Part shown: one piece after another, positions 6,755 through 13,339 of the stretch
Numbering within the stretch: the stretch's first letter is position 1
How the letters are laid out: the number at the start of each line of letters is the position of its first letter
Assembly: GCA_934552855.1 (NCBI GenBank)
Contig: CAKTEU010000040.1
Location: 1-15,438 of the forward strand
DNA: 15,438 nucleotides
DNA from: an uncultured Eubacteriales bacterium
GTDB taxonomy: Bacteria > Bacillota > Clostridia > Oscillospirales > Acutalibacteraceae
Direction: 5' to 3'
Notes under the pieces: model-generated
What the model saw: the letters and a program-made list of their open reading frames with translations, nothing else
The model's database searches: none
Told to the model about the DNA's origin: nothing
Made by a program: the position numbers and the translations under genes

Positions 6755-7777
6755 TTATTCACCCTTCATTTCAAGGAGCTTAACGGTTCCTTTGTAGGAA
6801 GCTTCCGAAACCTTGACGGAATCGAAAATTGCGTCAACGATATCGTCTTCGGTTGCGCCGAGTTCCCTTGCATAGGCGTTGTTAATGAAGAGGTTGAGAT
6901 CCATGATGTCGGGAAGATTGAAAAGATCCATTCCGGAGTCAATCTTTCTCTTTTTGTAATCAAGAGACGGCTTGATCATGCCGAACTTCATCATGAGCGG
7001 AGAAACGCTGACAATCTTTCTGTCCTTACCCATTCCTCTTGCGTCATAAACGATTGAAAGGAATTCCTTCCATGTCTGATTGTACATTGCGATCGGAAGA
7101 GCTTCAAAGCCTGCTTTCTTTCTTTCTGCAGCACCGCAGATAACTTCACCGACCTGACGGCAGGTAAGCATTGCCGTGCCTCCCTTCGGATACATGGTGA
7201 ACGGCCATTTATCCATGAAGGCAATCTGCTCAATGAGAACGGTCCAAACGGGCTTTCTTCCCGGCTGAGTTCCGAAGATATACGGAAGTTCAAGAACTGC
7301 GCAGCTGAAGCTGTCGTCGCAAGCTGCTTCGCAGACTTCTTCCTGCATGATTCTTGACTTGAAGTACGGGTTCTTGTCAACGAGTCTCATGTCCGGACGA
7401 AGCTTTGAAAGATATGCGAAGTATGAACCGAGAACAACTGCTCTCTTAACGCCTGCTTTTTTGCAAAGCGGGAAGATTCTTTCAAGCGGAGCAATGTTGT
7501 ATTTGTAGTAGTAGTCCATTACGGGAGCGGGGAATTCAACTCTTTCGTCAACGCCGGCGGCAAATATGAAAACATCGTTGCCCTTGAGCATTTCAAGAAT
7601 TTCGTCGTCAGACTTTTTGTTGATGTCGCCAAAGATGATTTCCATTTCTTTGGGAATGGGTGCGCCTTCGGGAAGCGGCGGCAAAGCGACCGAAGTAACC
7701 TTGTGACCGTGTTTGATGAGCTGAATTGCAGCTTCGCAGCCGAGCAATCCGGTTCCGCCAATCATGAATACGTTCAT
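6755..7777 (-). CDS. NAD(P)-dependent epimerase/dehydratase-like protein (extended SDR)
   Basis: A 340-residue cytosolic protein with an N-terminal Rossmann fold. The dinucleotide motif GGTGLLG occupies residues 7-13 in GxxGxxG form. VFIFAAGVDER (69-79) matches the NNAG-equivalent strand, and an AVVLGSYF segment (113-120) matches the active-site strand. The catalytic YxxxK of the family appears as YFKSR (138-142), so the expected lysine is arginine, followed by the usual MQEEVCEA helix. The length fits extended SDRs, but the substrate is unknown. The ATG follows GGAGGAATTAAA, an optimal ribosome site. It is divergent from a TetR-type gene that probably regulates it. It may be a catalytically altered epimerase or a reductase acting on a different substrate. 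Confidence 0.85.
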   Translation of the reverse strand: MNVFMIGGTGLLGCEAAIQLIKHGHKVTSVALPPLPEGAPIPKEMEIIFGDINKKSDDEILEMLKGNDVFIFAAGVDERVEFPAPVMDYYYKYNIAPLERIFPLCKKAGVKRAVVLGSYFAYLSKLRPDMRLVDKNPYFKSRIMQEEVCEAACDDSFSCAVLELPYIFGTQPGRKPVWTVLIEQIAFMDKWPFTMYPKGGTAMLTCRQVGEVICGAAERKKAGFEALPIAMYNQTWKEFLSIVYDARGMGKDRKIVSVSPLMMKFGMIKPSLDYKKRKIDSGMDLFNLPDIMDLNLFINNAYARELGATEDDIVDAIFDSVKVSEASYKGTVKLLEMKGE

Positions 7778-7824
7778 TTTAATTCCTCCAATGCATTTAA
7801 CTTGGTATATTTTTGCACCTGTAT

Positions 7825-7854
7825 ATTATAGCAGTATTAACGCAGGAATGTCAA
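7825..7854 (-). promoter_or_regulatory. promoter of the epimerase-like gene
   Basis: On the minus strand TTGACA (7854-7849) and TATAAT (7830-7825), both perfect, are 18 bases apart. The leader is about 40 bases. It contains the 7-mer TTGGTAT (7802-7808 on the plus strand), which is also found in the operator at 7983-8004; this may be a weaker second half-site. Confidence 0.8.
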
Positions 7855-7957
7855 CCTCTGCAACATCTTTAACACTTTGTTAACTTTTTATGAATTGTCA
7901 TGTTGTTTCAGAAGAAAAAGTTTATTGTTTGTTTATCTCTTTTTGTGCCCTGCGCTA

Positions 7958-7986
7958 TTGATTTTGAAACTTGTATATGTTAAAAT
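7958..7986 (+). promoter_or_regulatory. promoter of the TetR-type regulator
   Basis: TTGATT (7958-7963) and TAAAAT (7981-7986) are spaced by exactly 17 bases, placing the transcription start near 7993. Translation starts at 7971 or 7977 would lie upstream of that point, so the GTG at 8025 is preferred. Confidence 0.6.
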
Positions 7987-8004
7987 TGGTATGCACACCA
8001 ATTT
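7983..8004. promoter_or_regulatory. palindromic operator, probable TetR-type autoregulatory site
   Basis: AAATTGGT (7983-7990) and ACCAATTT (7997-8004) are perfect inverted copies around a 6-base centre that itself pairs at four of six positions. The 22-bp element overlaps the -10 box and transcription start of the TetR-type gene. Size and position match the operators of autorepressing TetR proteins. Binding is inferred. Confidence 0.65.
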
Positions 8005-8024
8005 ATATAACAATTTTTGAAAGC

Positions 8025-8717
8025 GTGAGAAATATAGCAAGAAGATATAACAGCTGCGAAGCAAAAAAAAGAATTCTTTCCGCCTGTGTAAAGCTTTTTA
8101 TTGAGCAGGGATATAAAGAAACAACGATGAACGATATTCTTTCTTCGGCCGATGTTTCGTGCGGAACGTTTCAGAATATCTTCAAAGCAAAAAGCGGCGT
8201 TCTTTTTGAGCTTGTTCGCTTTATGTTTGAAGTGCAGTTTTCGCAAGCAAGCATCATTGCCGGAAACAAAAAGCCATATCTTGTTTATGCGGTGGAAACC
8301 GCCGTTCAAATTGCAATTATTGAGCAGAACGAAAACCTTCGTCAGATATACACCGTGGCCTATAACACGCCTTCAACGGCCGAATATATCTATCAGCAAA
8401 CGTCAACAAAGCTTTTTGAACTTTTTTCTTTTTATCTTCCAGAGTGCTGTGAAAGTGATTTTTATGAACTTGAAATCGGAACAGCGGGAATCATGCGAGG
8501 CTATATGATGCGTCCGTGCGACAAATATTTTACGCTTGAAAAAAAGCTTTCACGTTTTTTGGAAATGAGCCTTTGCGCTTACGGCGTACCTGAAAAAGAA
8601 CGGCAGGAGGCAATTGACTTTGTTTTAAAAACCGGCATTGAAAAAGCTGCCGACAGTGTTCTTCAAAAGCTCTTTGCATTCCTTGAAATGGAGTTTGATT
8701 TTTCACTTTCAAAATGA
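8025..8717 (+). CDS. TetR-family transcriptional regulator
   Basis: A regulator of about 230 residues if it starts at GTG 8025. The frame stays open upstream to a TTG at 7971 and an ATG at 7977, but those lie ahead of the predicted transcription start and inside the promoter. From the GTG, the TetR N-terminal domain reads AKKRILSACVKLFIEQGYKETTMNDILSSADVSCGTFQNIF (13-53), with the helix-turn-helix at about 34-53. The usual tyrosine of the GTFYxxF recognition motif is glutamine here (Q50). The C-terminal helical domain (about 60-230) would bind an unknown ligand. No start has a clear ribosome binding site. It diverges from the epimerase-like gene, which is its likely target along with itself. 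Confidence 0.85.
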   Translation: MRNIARRYNSCEAKKRILSACVKLFIEQGYKETTMNDILSSADVSCGTFQNIFKAKSGVLFELVRFMFEVQFSQASIIAGNKKPYLVYAVETAVQIAIIEQNENLRQIYTVAYNTPSTAEYIYQQTSTKLFELFSFYLPECCESDFYELEIGTAGIMRGYMMRPCDKYFTLEKKLSRFLEMSLCAYGVPEKERQEAIDFVLKTGIEKAADSVLQKLFAFLEMEFDFSLSK

Positions 8718-8732
8718 CCGCACTGCGGTTTT
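8717..8732 (+). terminator. weak hairpin overlapping the TetR gene stop
   Basis: ACCGCA and TGCGGT flank one base, giving a 4-5 bp stem followed by only four T. Some read-through into the next gene, 54 bases further on, is likely. No convincing promoter is visible between the two genes. Confidence 0.3.
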
Positions 8733-8771
8733 GAATATACCAAAAATATCAATAATACGGAGGTTACTCAA

Positions 8772-9506
8772 ATGAAAAAAACCGTTTCGGTTATCCTTGC
8801 AATTCTTATGCTAATGAGCACATTTTCCGTTGCCTCGTTTGCGGCAATTATCGGAGAAAATCCCGACGGCGCAACGATTGACCTTGTTGAAGCCGGTGAC
8901 GGCGTTGAGTACAACAGAGGAAGAATAATTGAAAACAGGGGTTCGGTCGGAACAAACTTCGGCACCGTTGAAAAAAACTTTGGCGTTGTTGCGTTTCAAA
9001 GGGCAAACAATGTGATTGAAAATCACGGCGGAACAATCAAAAACGTTTTCAGCGGAACGATAAAAAATTTCGGCGGCACTGTTGAAACACTCTTAAGCGG
9101 CACGGTTCTTCTTTTCGGCGGAAGTGTCGGTGACAATTACGGCGGAACAATTATCGAGTATAAAAAAGTTACCGTTAATATCACGGGCGCTTCGATATCC
9201 GGTCTTACGGAAGAAAACGGCGAAACATGGATTGAAAAGGGCGGCAAAATTGTTATAACGCCGAACGAAGGCTTTGTTTTTGAAACCGCTCCAACCGTTT
9301 CCGGCGGCGCACAGGTTAAAGATAACGGCAACAAAAGCTACACCGTTTCCGGCATTACGGACGAAATCACCGTCACCGCTTCGGCAGTTGCCGACAACCC
9401 AAAGCCGAACGATGAACCGAAAAAAGAACCCACGGCAACAGAAAGACTTCTTGAGCTCATGTTTATGATTTTGACCCTTGTTGCTCATTTTCTCATGATG
9501 CTTTGA
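8772..9506 (+). CDS. secreted Gly/Asn short-repeat protein with C-terminal hydrophobic segment
   Basis: A 244-residue protein with a Sec signal peptide (1-25, cleavage near SFAA). Residues 48-130 hold about ten short units of 7-8 residues with the pattern N-x-G-G-T-[VI]-x-x, for example NFGTVEK, NHGGTIK, NFGGTVE and NYGGTII. The regular glycine and aliphatic spacing suggests a small beta-solenoid. Residues 131-205 form a separate beta-rich module (VTVNITGASISGLTEEN to YTVSGITDEITVTASA) like the small Ig or InlB-type modules of clostridial surface proteins. A Pro/Lys/Glu linker (209-222) leads to a hydrophobic end (TERLLELMFMILTLVAHFLMML) that could sit in the membrane. GGAGG lies nine bases before the ATG. 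I do not recognise a named family; a surface-structural or adhesive role is a guess. Confidence 0.8.
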   Translation: MKKTVSVILAILMLMSTFSVASFAAIIGENPDGATIDLVEAGDGVEYNRGRIIENRGSVGTNFGTVEKNFGVVAFQRANNVIENHGGTIKNVFSGTIKNFGGTVETLLSGTVLLFGGSVGDNYGGTIIEYKKVTVNITGASISGLTEENGETWIEKGGKIVITPNEGFVFETAPTVSGGAQVKDNGNKSYTVSGITDEITVTASAVADNPKPNDEPKKEPTATERLLELMFMILTLVAHFLMML

Positions 9507-9750
9507 GTTTTTGAGCTGCGGCTTTATTCCCCATAAATTTTGAATAAATCACGCCAAAAATGTATATGCATTATGCAGACGGATAATGAATAATTATCAT
9601 CTGAAATGTTGAAAACTATGTTAGGAAAGTTAATAAGTTTACACTTTTCATGAGTTATTTTTATCAAAATCAAATTTGATGTTGAAAACTTCAAATTTTC
9701 AACATTTTTAACGGAGTTTTCAACATTGTAAGTTTTTAACCTTTACAAAG
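9507..9750. other. non-coding region between convergent genes, with a repeat cluster
   Basis: No credible gene lies here. The region is AT-rich. It contains an imperfect hairpin around GATAAT/ATTATC (9577-9603), a 12-base palindrome ATCAAATTTGAT (9669-9680), and the repeat cluster listed at 9606-9726. The terminator at 9751-9792 closes it. Confidence 0.6.
9606..9726. repeat. cluster of ATGTTGAAAACT repeats in both orientations
   Basis: ATGTTGAAAACT occurs exactly at 9606-9617 and 9679-9690, and inverted at 9715-9726. A 10-base inverted copy is at 9696-9705. The middle pair forms a hairpin with 10-bp perfect arms and a 5-base loop. The core TTTTCAACA differs from the DnaA-box consensus TTATCCACA at two of nine positions. 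The function is unknown. Confidence 0.6.
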
Positions 9751-9792
9751 AAAAACCTGTCGTAAAGTTCATCGCTTTACGACAGGTTTTTT
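9751..9792. terminator. bidirectional rho-independent terminator
   Basis: The arms at 9751-9767 and 9775-9791 pair perfectly over 17 bp, counting the A/T tails, with core ACCTGTCGTAAAG and a 7-base loop. T runs follow on both strands. It lies between convergent genes and can stop transcription of the repeat protein (plus) and of the sensor-like membrane protein (minus). Confidence 0.92.
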
Positions 9793-9846
9793 GCTTTATA
9801 ACCACCTTTCGCCTCTCGTTTGCAAAAGGCGGCAAGAAAATGTATA

Positions 9847-11169
9847 TTACTTTTCTTCCCCTTCTTTTTTATCCCTTTTAAAAACAGAGATTACCTTAAA
9901 GATAACCGTGTTTGAAAAAAGCGTTTTGTGAAGAACATGACGCTTGACGCAACAGATTGCGGCAAGCATAAACAACACAAAAATCACGATGCAAACTTCT
10001 GCTCTGAGCATAAGATAGCCGGGGCTGAGTGTCAGCCACGTTGTGTTGAGGTGCGGATTAAGAATAAGATAAACCGAATTTTCCGTGAGAATAAGCATTG
10101 AAGCCGCAATAAGAAGATGAACAAGAATATGAAGGTCATTCGGAAGCCGATCCGCAAGTGCGTATTTTGTTCCGCCGTTATACTCTCTTCTTCCCGAAAG
10201 GCAAAAAAGGACTACCGCAAGAAAAAGCCCGAACGCACCGAGTATTGCCGCTGCGGCAAGCCGCCTTGAAACAACCGAAAACACCTGATGGTATTCGTTT
10301 TCAATGTTCTTGCATTCATCGTTGAAAACAATTCCGCCGGAAAAAGCAACAAAAAAATCAAAGTTTTTTTCATACTCATCGGAAAGTTCCTGAACAACCG
10401 GAAAAAGCTCCTGAAGCGAACCCGGAACATAATAAGGGCTTTTTGAATTGAAAACCATCAAACAGTTTTTAAGCGATGAAAAATACTTTTGAGCCTCTTC
10501 ATTTGTTGATACCGTAATGTTTGAAACAAGGCGATTTTTTTCACGGTCAAAAACAGCAAAATGAACCGAATTCATATTCTCAAGATATTCAACAACGGCG
10601 TTGTAATCTTCATCAACACGCTTTCTGTTTTCAATCAAAGCGTCATATTTTTTTCTGTAATGCTCTTCAACGGCGGTCTTGTCAATTGTGTAAGAACCGT
10701 CTGCATTCAAAAAAGCGAAGCCTTCTTTAATATATTCTTCATCAACGCTTTTTTGCTCAGCCTGATAATTGAGAATTTCAAGAACGGTTCTTATCTGCTT
10801 TTCGCAGTTATCGTTTTCCTCTTCGACAATATAGCGAACATAGTCCGGATTTGAAAAGCCTTCGGCATCCTGATATTTGAGCGAATAATTCAAAATATTT
10901 TCAAAAGCACGTTTTGCCTCTTCTTTAAACGGTTCGCTTTCTTCATAATCAAACCGCACTCCCTGAGTAAAAACGTTAACAACATACGGCTCTTTCTGAG
11001 TATAAAGCAAAATCACATTCAAAATTTGAGAAGCGCAAACAAAAGTCAGAACCGCAATAAGAACCGCAATTAATGCTTTTGACGAAGTGAGGTAAAGCGC
11101 ATTGCGAAATGCAGAGAAAAAGTCTTTTCCTCTTTTAAAGCTTTGTTCTTCATCGTTTATGTTTTTCAT
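9847..11169 (-). CDS. membrane protein resembling a histidine-kinase sensor half, without a kinase domain
   Basis: A 440-residue protein. A hydrophobic helix at 32-56 is followed by a large hydrophilic, probably extracytoplasmic domain (57-302), rich in Glu, Lys and Tyr. Three more helices lie near 303-326, 346-370 and 389-408, and a basic cytosolic tail ends at 440. The linker GRREY...LADRLPNDLHI (326-348) resembles the segment after the second helix in multi-helix sensor kinases of Clostridia, as I recall them. In those proteins a HisKA/HATPase module would follow; here the frame stops and a terminator lies about 55 bases on, with no kinase remnant. It follows rsmA by 76 bases with no clear promoter and is probably co-transcribed. 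It could be a truncated kinase or a signalling accessory protein. Confidence 0.75.
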   Translation of the reverse strand: MKNINDEEQSFKRGKDFFSAFRNALYLTSSKALIAVLIAVLTFVCASQILNVILLYTQKEPYVVNVFTQGVRFDYEESEPFKEEAKRAFENILNYSLKYQDAEGFSNPDYVRYIVEEENDNCEKQIRTVLEILNYQAEQKSVDEEYIKEGFAFLNADGSYTIDKTAVEEHYRKKYDALIENRKRVDEDYNAVVEYLENMNSVHFAVFDREKNRLVSNITVSTNEEAQKYFSSLKNCLMVFNSKSPYYVPGSLQELFPVVQELSDEYEKNFDFFVAFSGGIVFNDECKNIENEYHQVFSVVSRRLAAAAILGAFGLFLAVVLFCLSGRREYNGGTKYALADRLPNDLHILVHLLIAASMLILTENSVYLILNPHLNTTWLTLSPGYLMLRAEVCIVIFVLFMLAAICCVKRHVLHKTLFSNTVIFKVISVFKRDKKEGEEK

Positions 11170-11245
11170 GACTCTAACATTCCTTCCTCGCTTTTGTTCG
11201 GTTTAATTTTCATTATGCTGTTTGCTTGGCAACCACATATACCAA

Positions 11246-12094
11246 TCATAATTCTTCACTGAACGCCGCAAAATCCGAAAGGCTCATTTCTTCCGCACGA
11301 ACATTTTTTTCAAGTCCTGCCTTTTCAAGCGCAGCCGACACAACGTCCTTTGAAACGCCGAGCGATGAGCTGACCGAGTTGAGCACCGTTTTTCTCCTTT
11401 GAGCAAAAGCCGCCTTAACAACACGGAAAAACTTTTTTTCGTTGCTCACTTTTACCGGCGGCTCTTTGCGAAGGTCAAGTTTTATAACGCTGCTGTCAAC
11501 CTTCGGTGCCGGCATAAAAGATCCCCTTGAAACGTCAAAAAGCTTTTTTGCTTCGGAATAATAATCAACACAAACCGTAATTGCACCCGAGCCCCTTGAG
11601 CCGCAACCGGCAATAAGGCGGTCGGCAACCTCCTTTTGAATCATGACCGTCACGCTGTCAATCGGAAGGCCGCTTTCAAGAAAACGTGTAATTACCGGCG
11701 TTGTGATGTAATAAGGAAGGTTTGCGCAAACAACAACATTCATTCCCTGAAATTTTTCTTCAATAAGCTTTTGAAGATCGATTTTAAGAATGTCATCGTT
11801 AATAACCTCGGTATTTAAACAGCCGTCAAGTGTTTCAAAAAGAACCGGAATAAGGCGGGTGTCAAGCTCGATTGAAACAACTTTTTTTGCTCTGGCCGAA
11901 AGTTCCTTCGTCAAAACGCCTATTCCTGCGCCGACTTCGATTACACCGGTGTTTTCGTCCGCACCGCAAAGCTCTGCCATTCTCGGACAAACGGACGGAT
12001 TGACAAGGAAATTCTGACCGAGTGACTTTGAAAATGTAAAGCCGTGGCGTGAAAGAACGTTTTTAATTACGGAAATATCAGATAAGTTTTGCAT
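11246..12094 (-). CDS. rsmA: 16S rRNA (adenine(1518)-N(6)/adenine(1519)-N(6))-dimethyltransferase RsmA
   Basis: A 282-residue S-adenosylmethionine-dependent methyltransferase that dimethylates two adjacent adenines near the 3' end of 16S rRNA during small-subunit maturation. Its loss is known to give kasugamycin resistance (ksgA). The N-terminal KSLGQNFLVNP (23-33) is diagnostic. SAM-binding motif I is IEVGAGIGVL (52-61), the acidic ribose-binding residue lies in VVSIELD (72-78), and the catalytic motif NLPYYI occupies 125-130. The C-terminal domain with AFAQRRKTVLNSVSS is also typical. AAGGAG precedes the ATG by about 11 bases. It diverges from galE through overlapping promoters. The membrane protein gene lies downstream on the same strand. 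Confidence 0.97.
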   Translation of the reverse strand: MQNLSDISVIKNVLSRHGFTFSKSLGQNFLVNPSVCPRMAELCGADENTGVIEVGAGIGVLTKELSARAKKVVSIELDTRLIPVLFETLDGCLNTEVINDDILKIDLQKLIEEKFQGMNVVVCANLPYYITTPVITRFLESGLPIDSVTVMIQKEVADRLIAGCGSRGSGAITVCVDYYSEAKKLFDVSRGSFMPAPKVDSSVIKLDLRKEPPVKVSNEKKFFRVVKAAFAQRRKTVLNSVSSSLGVSKDVVSAALEKAGLEKNVRAEEMSLSDFAAFSEEL

Positions 12095-12109
12095 AATTCA
12101 AAATGCTCC

Positions 12110-12137
12110 TTGCATTTTTTAAAATTCGTTGTATAAT
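12110..12137 (+). promoter_or_regulatory. galE promoter
   Basis: TTGCAT (12110-12115) and TATAAT (12132-12137) are 16 bases apart, predicting a transcription start near 12144. The -35 box touches the rsmA ribosome binding site on the other strand. Confidence 0.6.
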
Positions 12138-12159
12138 GATTATAATCTATTATACAACG
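12127..12159. repeat. 33-bp perfect-arm inverted repeat between rsmA and galE
   Basis: CGTTGTATAAT (12127-12137) and ATTATACAACG (12149-12159) are perfect 11-base inverted copies around an 11-base centre that contains the palindrome GATTATAATC. Each arm carries the -10 box of one of the two facing promoters. The five extra symmetric bases beyond each -10 box suggest either a shared regulator site or deliberately symmetric promoters. Confidence 0.75.
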
Positions 12160-12178
12160 AGGTGAAGCATAATGTCAA
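12149..12178 (-). promoter_or_regulatory. rsmA promoter, reaching into galE
   Basis: On the minus strand TTGACA (12178-12173) and TATAAT (12154-12149) are 18 bases apart. The -35 box overlaps the galE start codon and its next codons. The predicted start is near 12142, two bases from that of galE. Confidence 0.65.
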
Positions 12179-13191
12179 TTCTTGTTACCGGCGGCGCCGG
12201 ATATATCGGCTCCCACACCTGCATTGAACTTATGAAAGCCGGCTATGACGTTGTTGTTGTTGATAATTTTTACAACAGCAAGCGTGAAGCCCTCAGAAGA
12301 ATTGCAGAGCTTGCAAAAAAAGAATTTGCTTTTTATGAATGTGATATCAGAGATGAAGCGGGTCTTGACAAAATCTTTAAAAGCGAAAAAATCGACGCTG
12401 TCATTCATTTTGCCGGGCTCAAATCAGTCCCCGAATCATGCAGAAAACCGCTTGAATATTACGACAATAATATAAACGGAACACTCACCCTTTGCCGTGT
12501 GATGAGAAAGAACGGCTGCAAAAGAATCGTTTTCAGCTCTTCCGCAACGGTTTACGGCATGAACAACATTTCTCCGCTTAAAGAAACTATGCCGACCGGC
12601 GGAACAACCAATCCTTACGGAACAACAAAATATATGATTGAGCTCATTCTCAAAGACCTTTACACCGCTGACAACGAGTGGTCGATAAGCCTTCTCAGAT
12701 ATTTCAATCCAATCGGCGCACACGAAAGCGGCCGAATCGGTGAAGACCCGAACGGAATTCCGAATAACCTTATGCCGTATATTGCTCAGGTTGCAGTCGG
12801 CAAGCGTGAATTTCTCAACGTTTTCGGTGCGGATTATGACACACCGGACGGAACCGGCGTTCGTGATTACATTCACGTTGTTGACCTTGCTCTCGGCCAT
12901 GTCAAAGCTCTTGACAGGGTTCTTTCGCAAAGGGGCTGCGATATCTTCAATCTCGGAACAGGCATCGGATACAGCGTTCTTGACGTTGTTCACGCCTTTG
13001 AAAAAGCAAGCGGCGTAACCGTCAATTACAAAATCGGTCCCCGCCGTCCCGGCGACATTGCAACCTGCTATTCCGACCCGACAAAGGCTTTTGAAGTTCT
13101 CGGCTGGAAAGCAGAAAGGGATCTTGAGCAGATGTGTGCCGACTCCTGGCGTTGGCAAAGCATGAATCCGGACGGATATCCGGACAACTGA
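12172..13191 (+). CDS. galE: UDP-glucose 4-epimerase
   Basis: A 339-residue extended SDR that interconverts UDP-glucose and UDP-galactose with tightly bound NAD, serving galactose use (Leloir pathway) and surface polysaccharide synthesis. The NAD motif GGAGYIGSHT is at 7-16. The catalytic serine lies in SSSATVYG, with S124. The Y149-x-x-x-K153 pair keeps the same numbering as the E. coli enzyme. LLRYFNPIGAHESG and PDGTGVRDYIHVVDLA are further GalE signatures, and the length is normal. GAGGTG precedes the ATG. No galK or galT is adjacent, so a role in making UDP-galactose for glycans is as likely as galactose catabolism. Confidence 0.97.
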   Translation: MSILVTGGAGYIGSHTCIELMKAGYDVVVVDNFYNSKREALRRIAELAKKEFAFYECDIRDEAGLDKIFKSEKIDAVIHFAGLKSVPESCRKPLEYYDNNINGTLTLCRVMRKNGCKRIVFSSSATVYGMNNISPLKETMPTGGTTNPYGTTKYMIELILKDLYTADNEWSISLLRYFNPIGAHESGRIGEDPNGIPNNLMPYIAQVAVGKREFLNVFGADYDTPDGTGVRDYIHVVDLALGHVKALDRVLSQRGCDIFNLGTGIGYSVLDVVHAFEKASGVTVNYKIGPRRPGDIATCYSDPTKAFEVLGWKAERDLEQMCADSWRWQSMNPDGYPDN

Positions 13192-13203
13192 TAAAGTTTT
13201 TTT

Positions 13204-13247
13204 GCCGGAAAGCACTGATTTTTTCAATGTTTTCCGGCTTTGATTTT
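13204..13247 (+). terminator. galE terminator
   Basis: GCCGGAAA (13204-13211) and TTTCCGGC (13231-13238) form an 8-bp stem with a 19-base loop. An interrupted T run (TTTGATTTT) follows. Confidence 0.6.
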
Positions 13248-13250
13248 AAC

Positions 13251-13287
13251 AAAAAAGGTTGCCGCATTGTTTTCGGCAACCTTTTTT
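13251..13287. terminator. bidirectional terminator between galE and the SGNH hydrolase
   Basis: The arms at 13251-13264 and 13274-13287, with core GGTTGCCG / CGGCAACC, pair perfectly over 14 bp with a 9-base loop. Six T occur on each strand. It lies between convergent genes and serves as a backstop for galE and as the terminator for the hydrolase ending at 13340. Confidence 0.9.
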
Positions 13288-13339
13288 GTTATATCATAAT
13301 CTCTCTCTGATTTGTTTTTTGTGCCAAAACGGTCAAAGC

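Noticed and set aside
6337..7057. Plus-strand open frames running from the end of the GPH transporter through its terminator and over the epimerase-like gene
   Set aside because: They cross two strong terminators and overlap a confident gene on the minus strand.
9606..9726. A true replication origin
   Set aside because: No dnaA, dnaN or rpmH nearby, and the DnaA-like cores have only seven of nine matches. Kept only as a repeat cluster.
11167..11180. A four-codon upstream frame ending on the start codon of the sensor-like gene (ATGA overlap)
   Set aside because: The ribosome site lies directly against its ATG, too close for initiation; probably chance.
12436..13227. A 263-codon open frame on the minus strand, opposite galE
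   Set aside because: It is the mirror of a clear galE coding region, shows no family motif and would run through the galE terminator.
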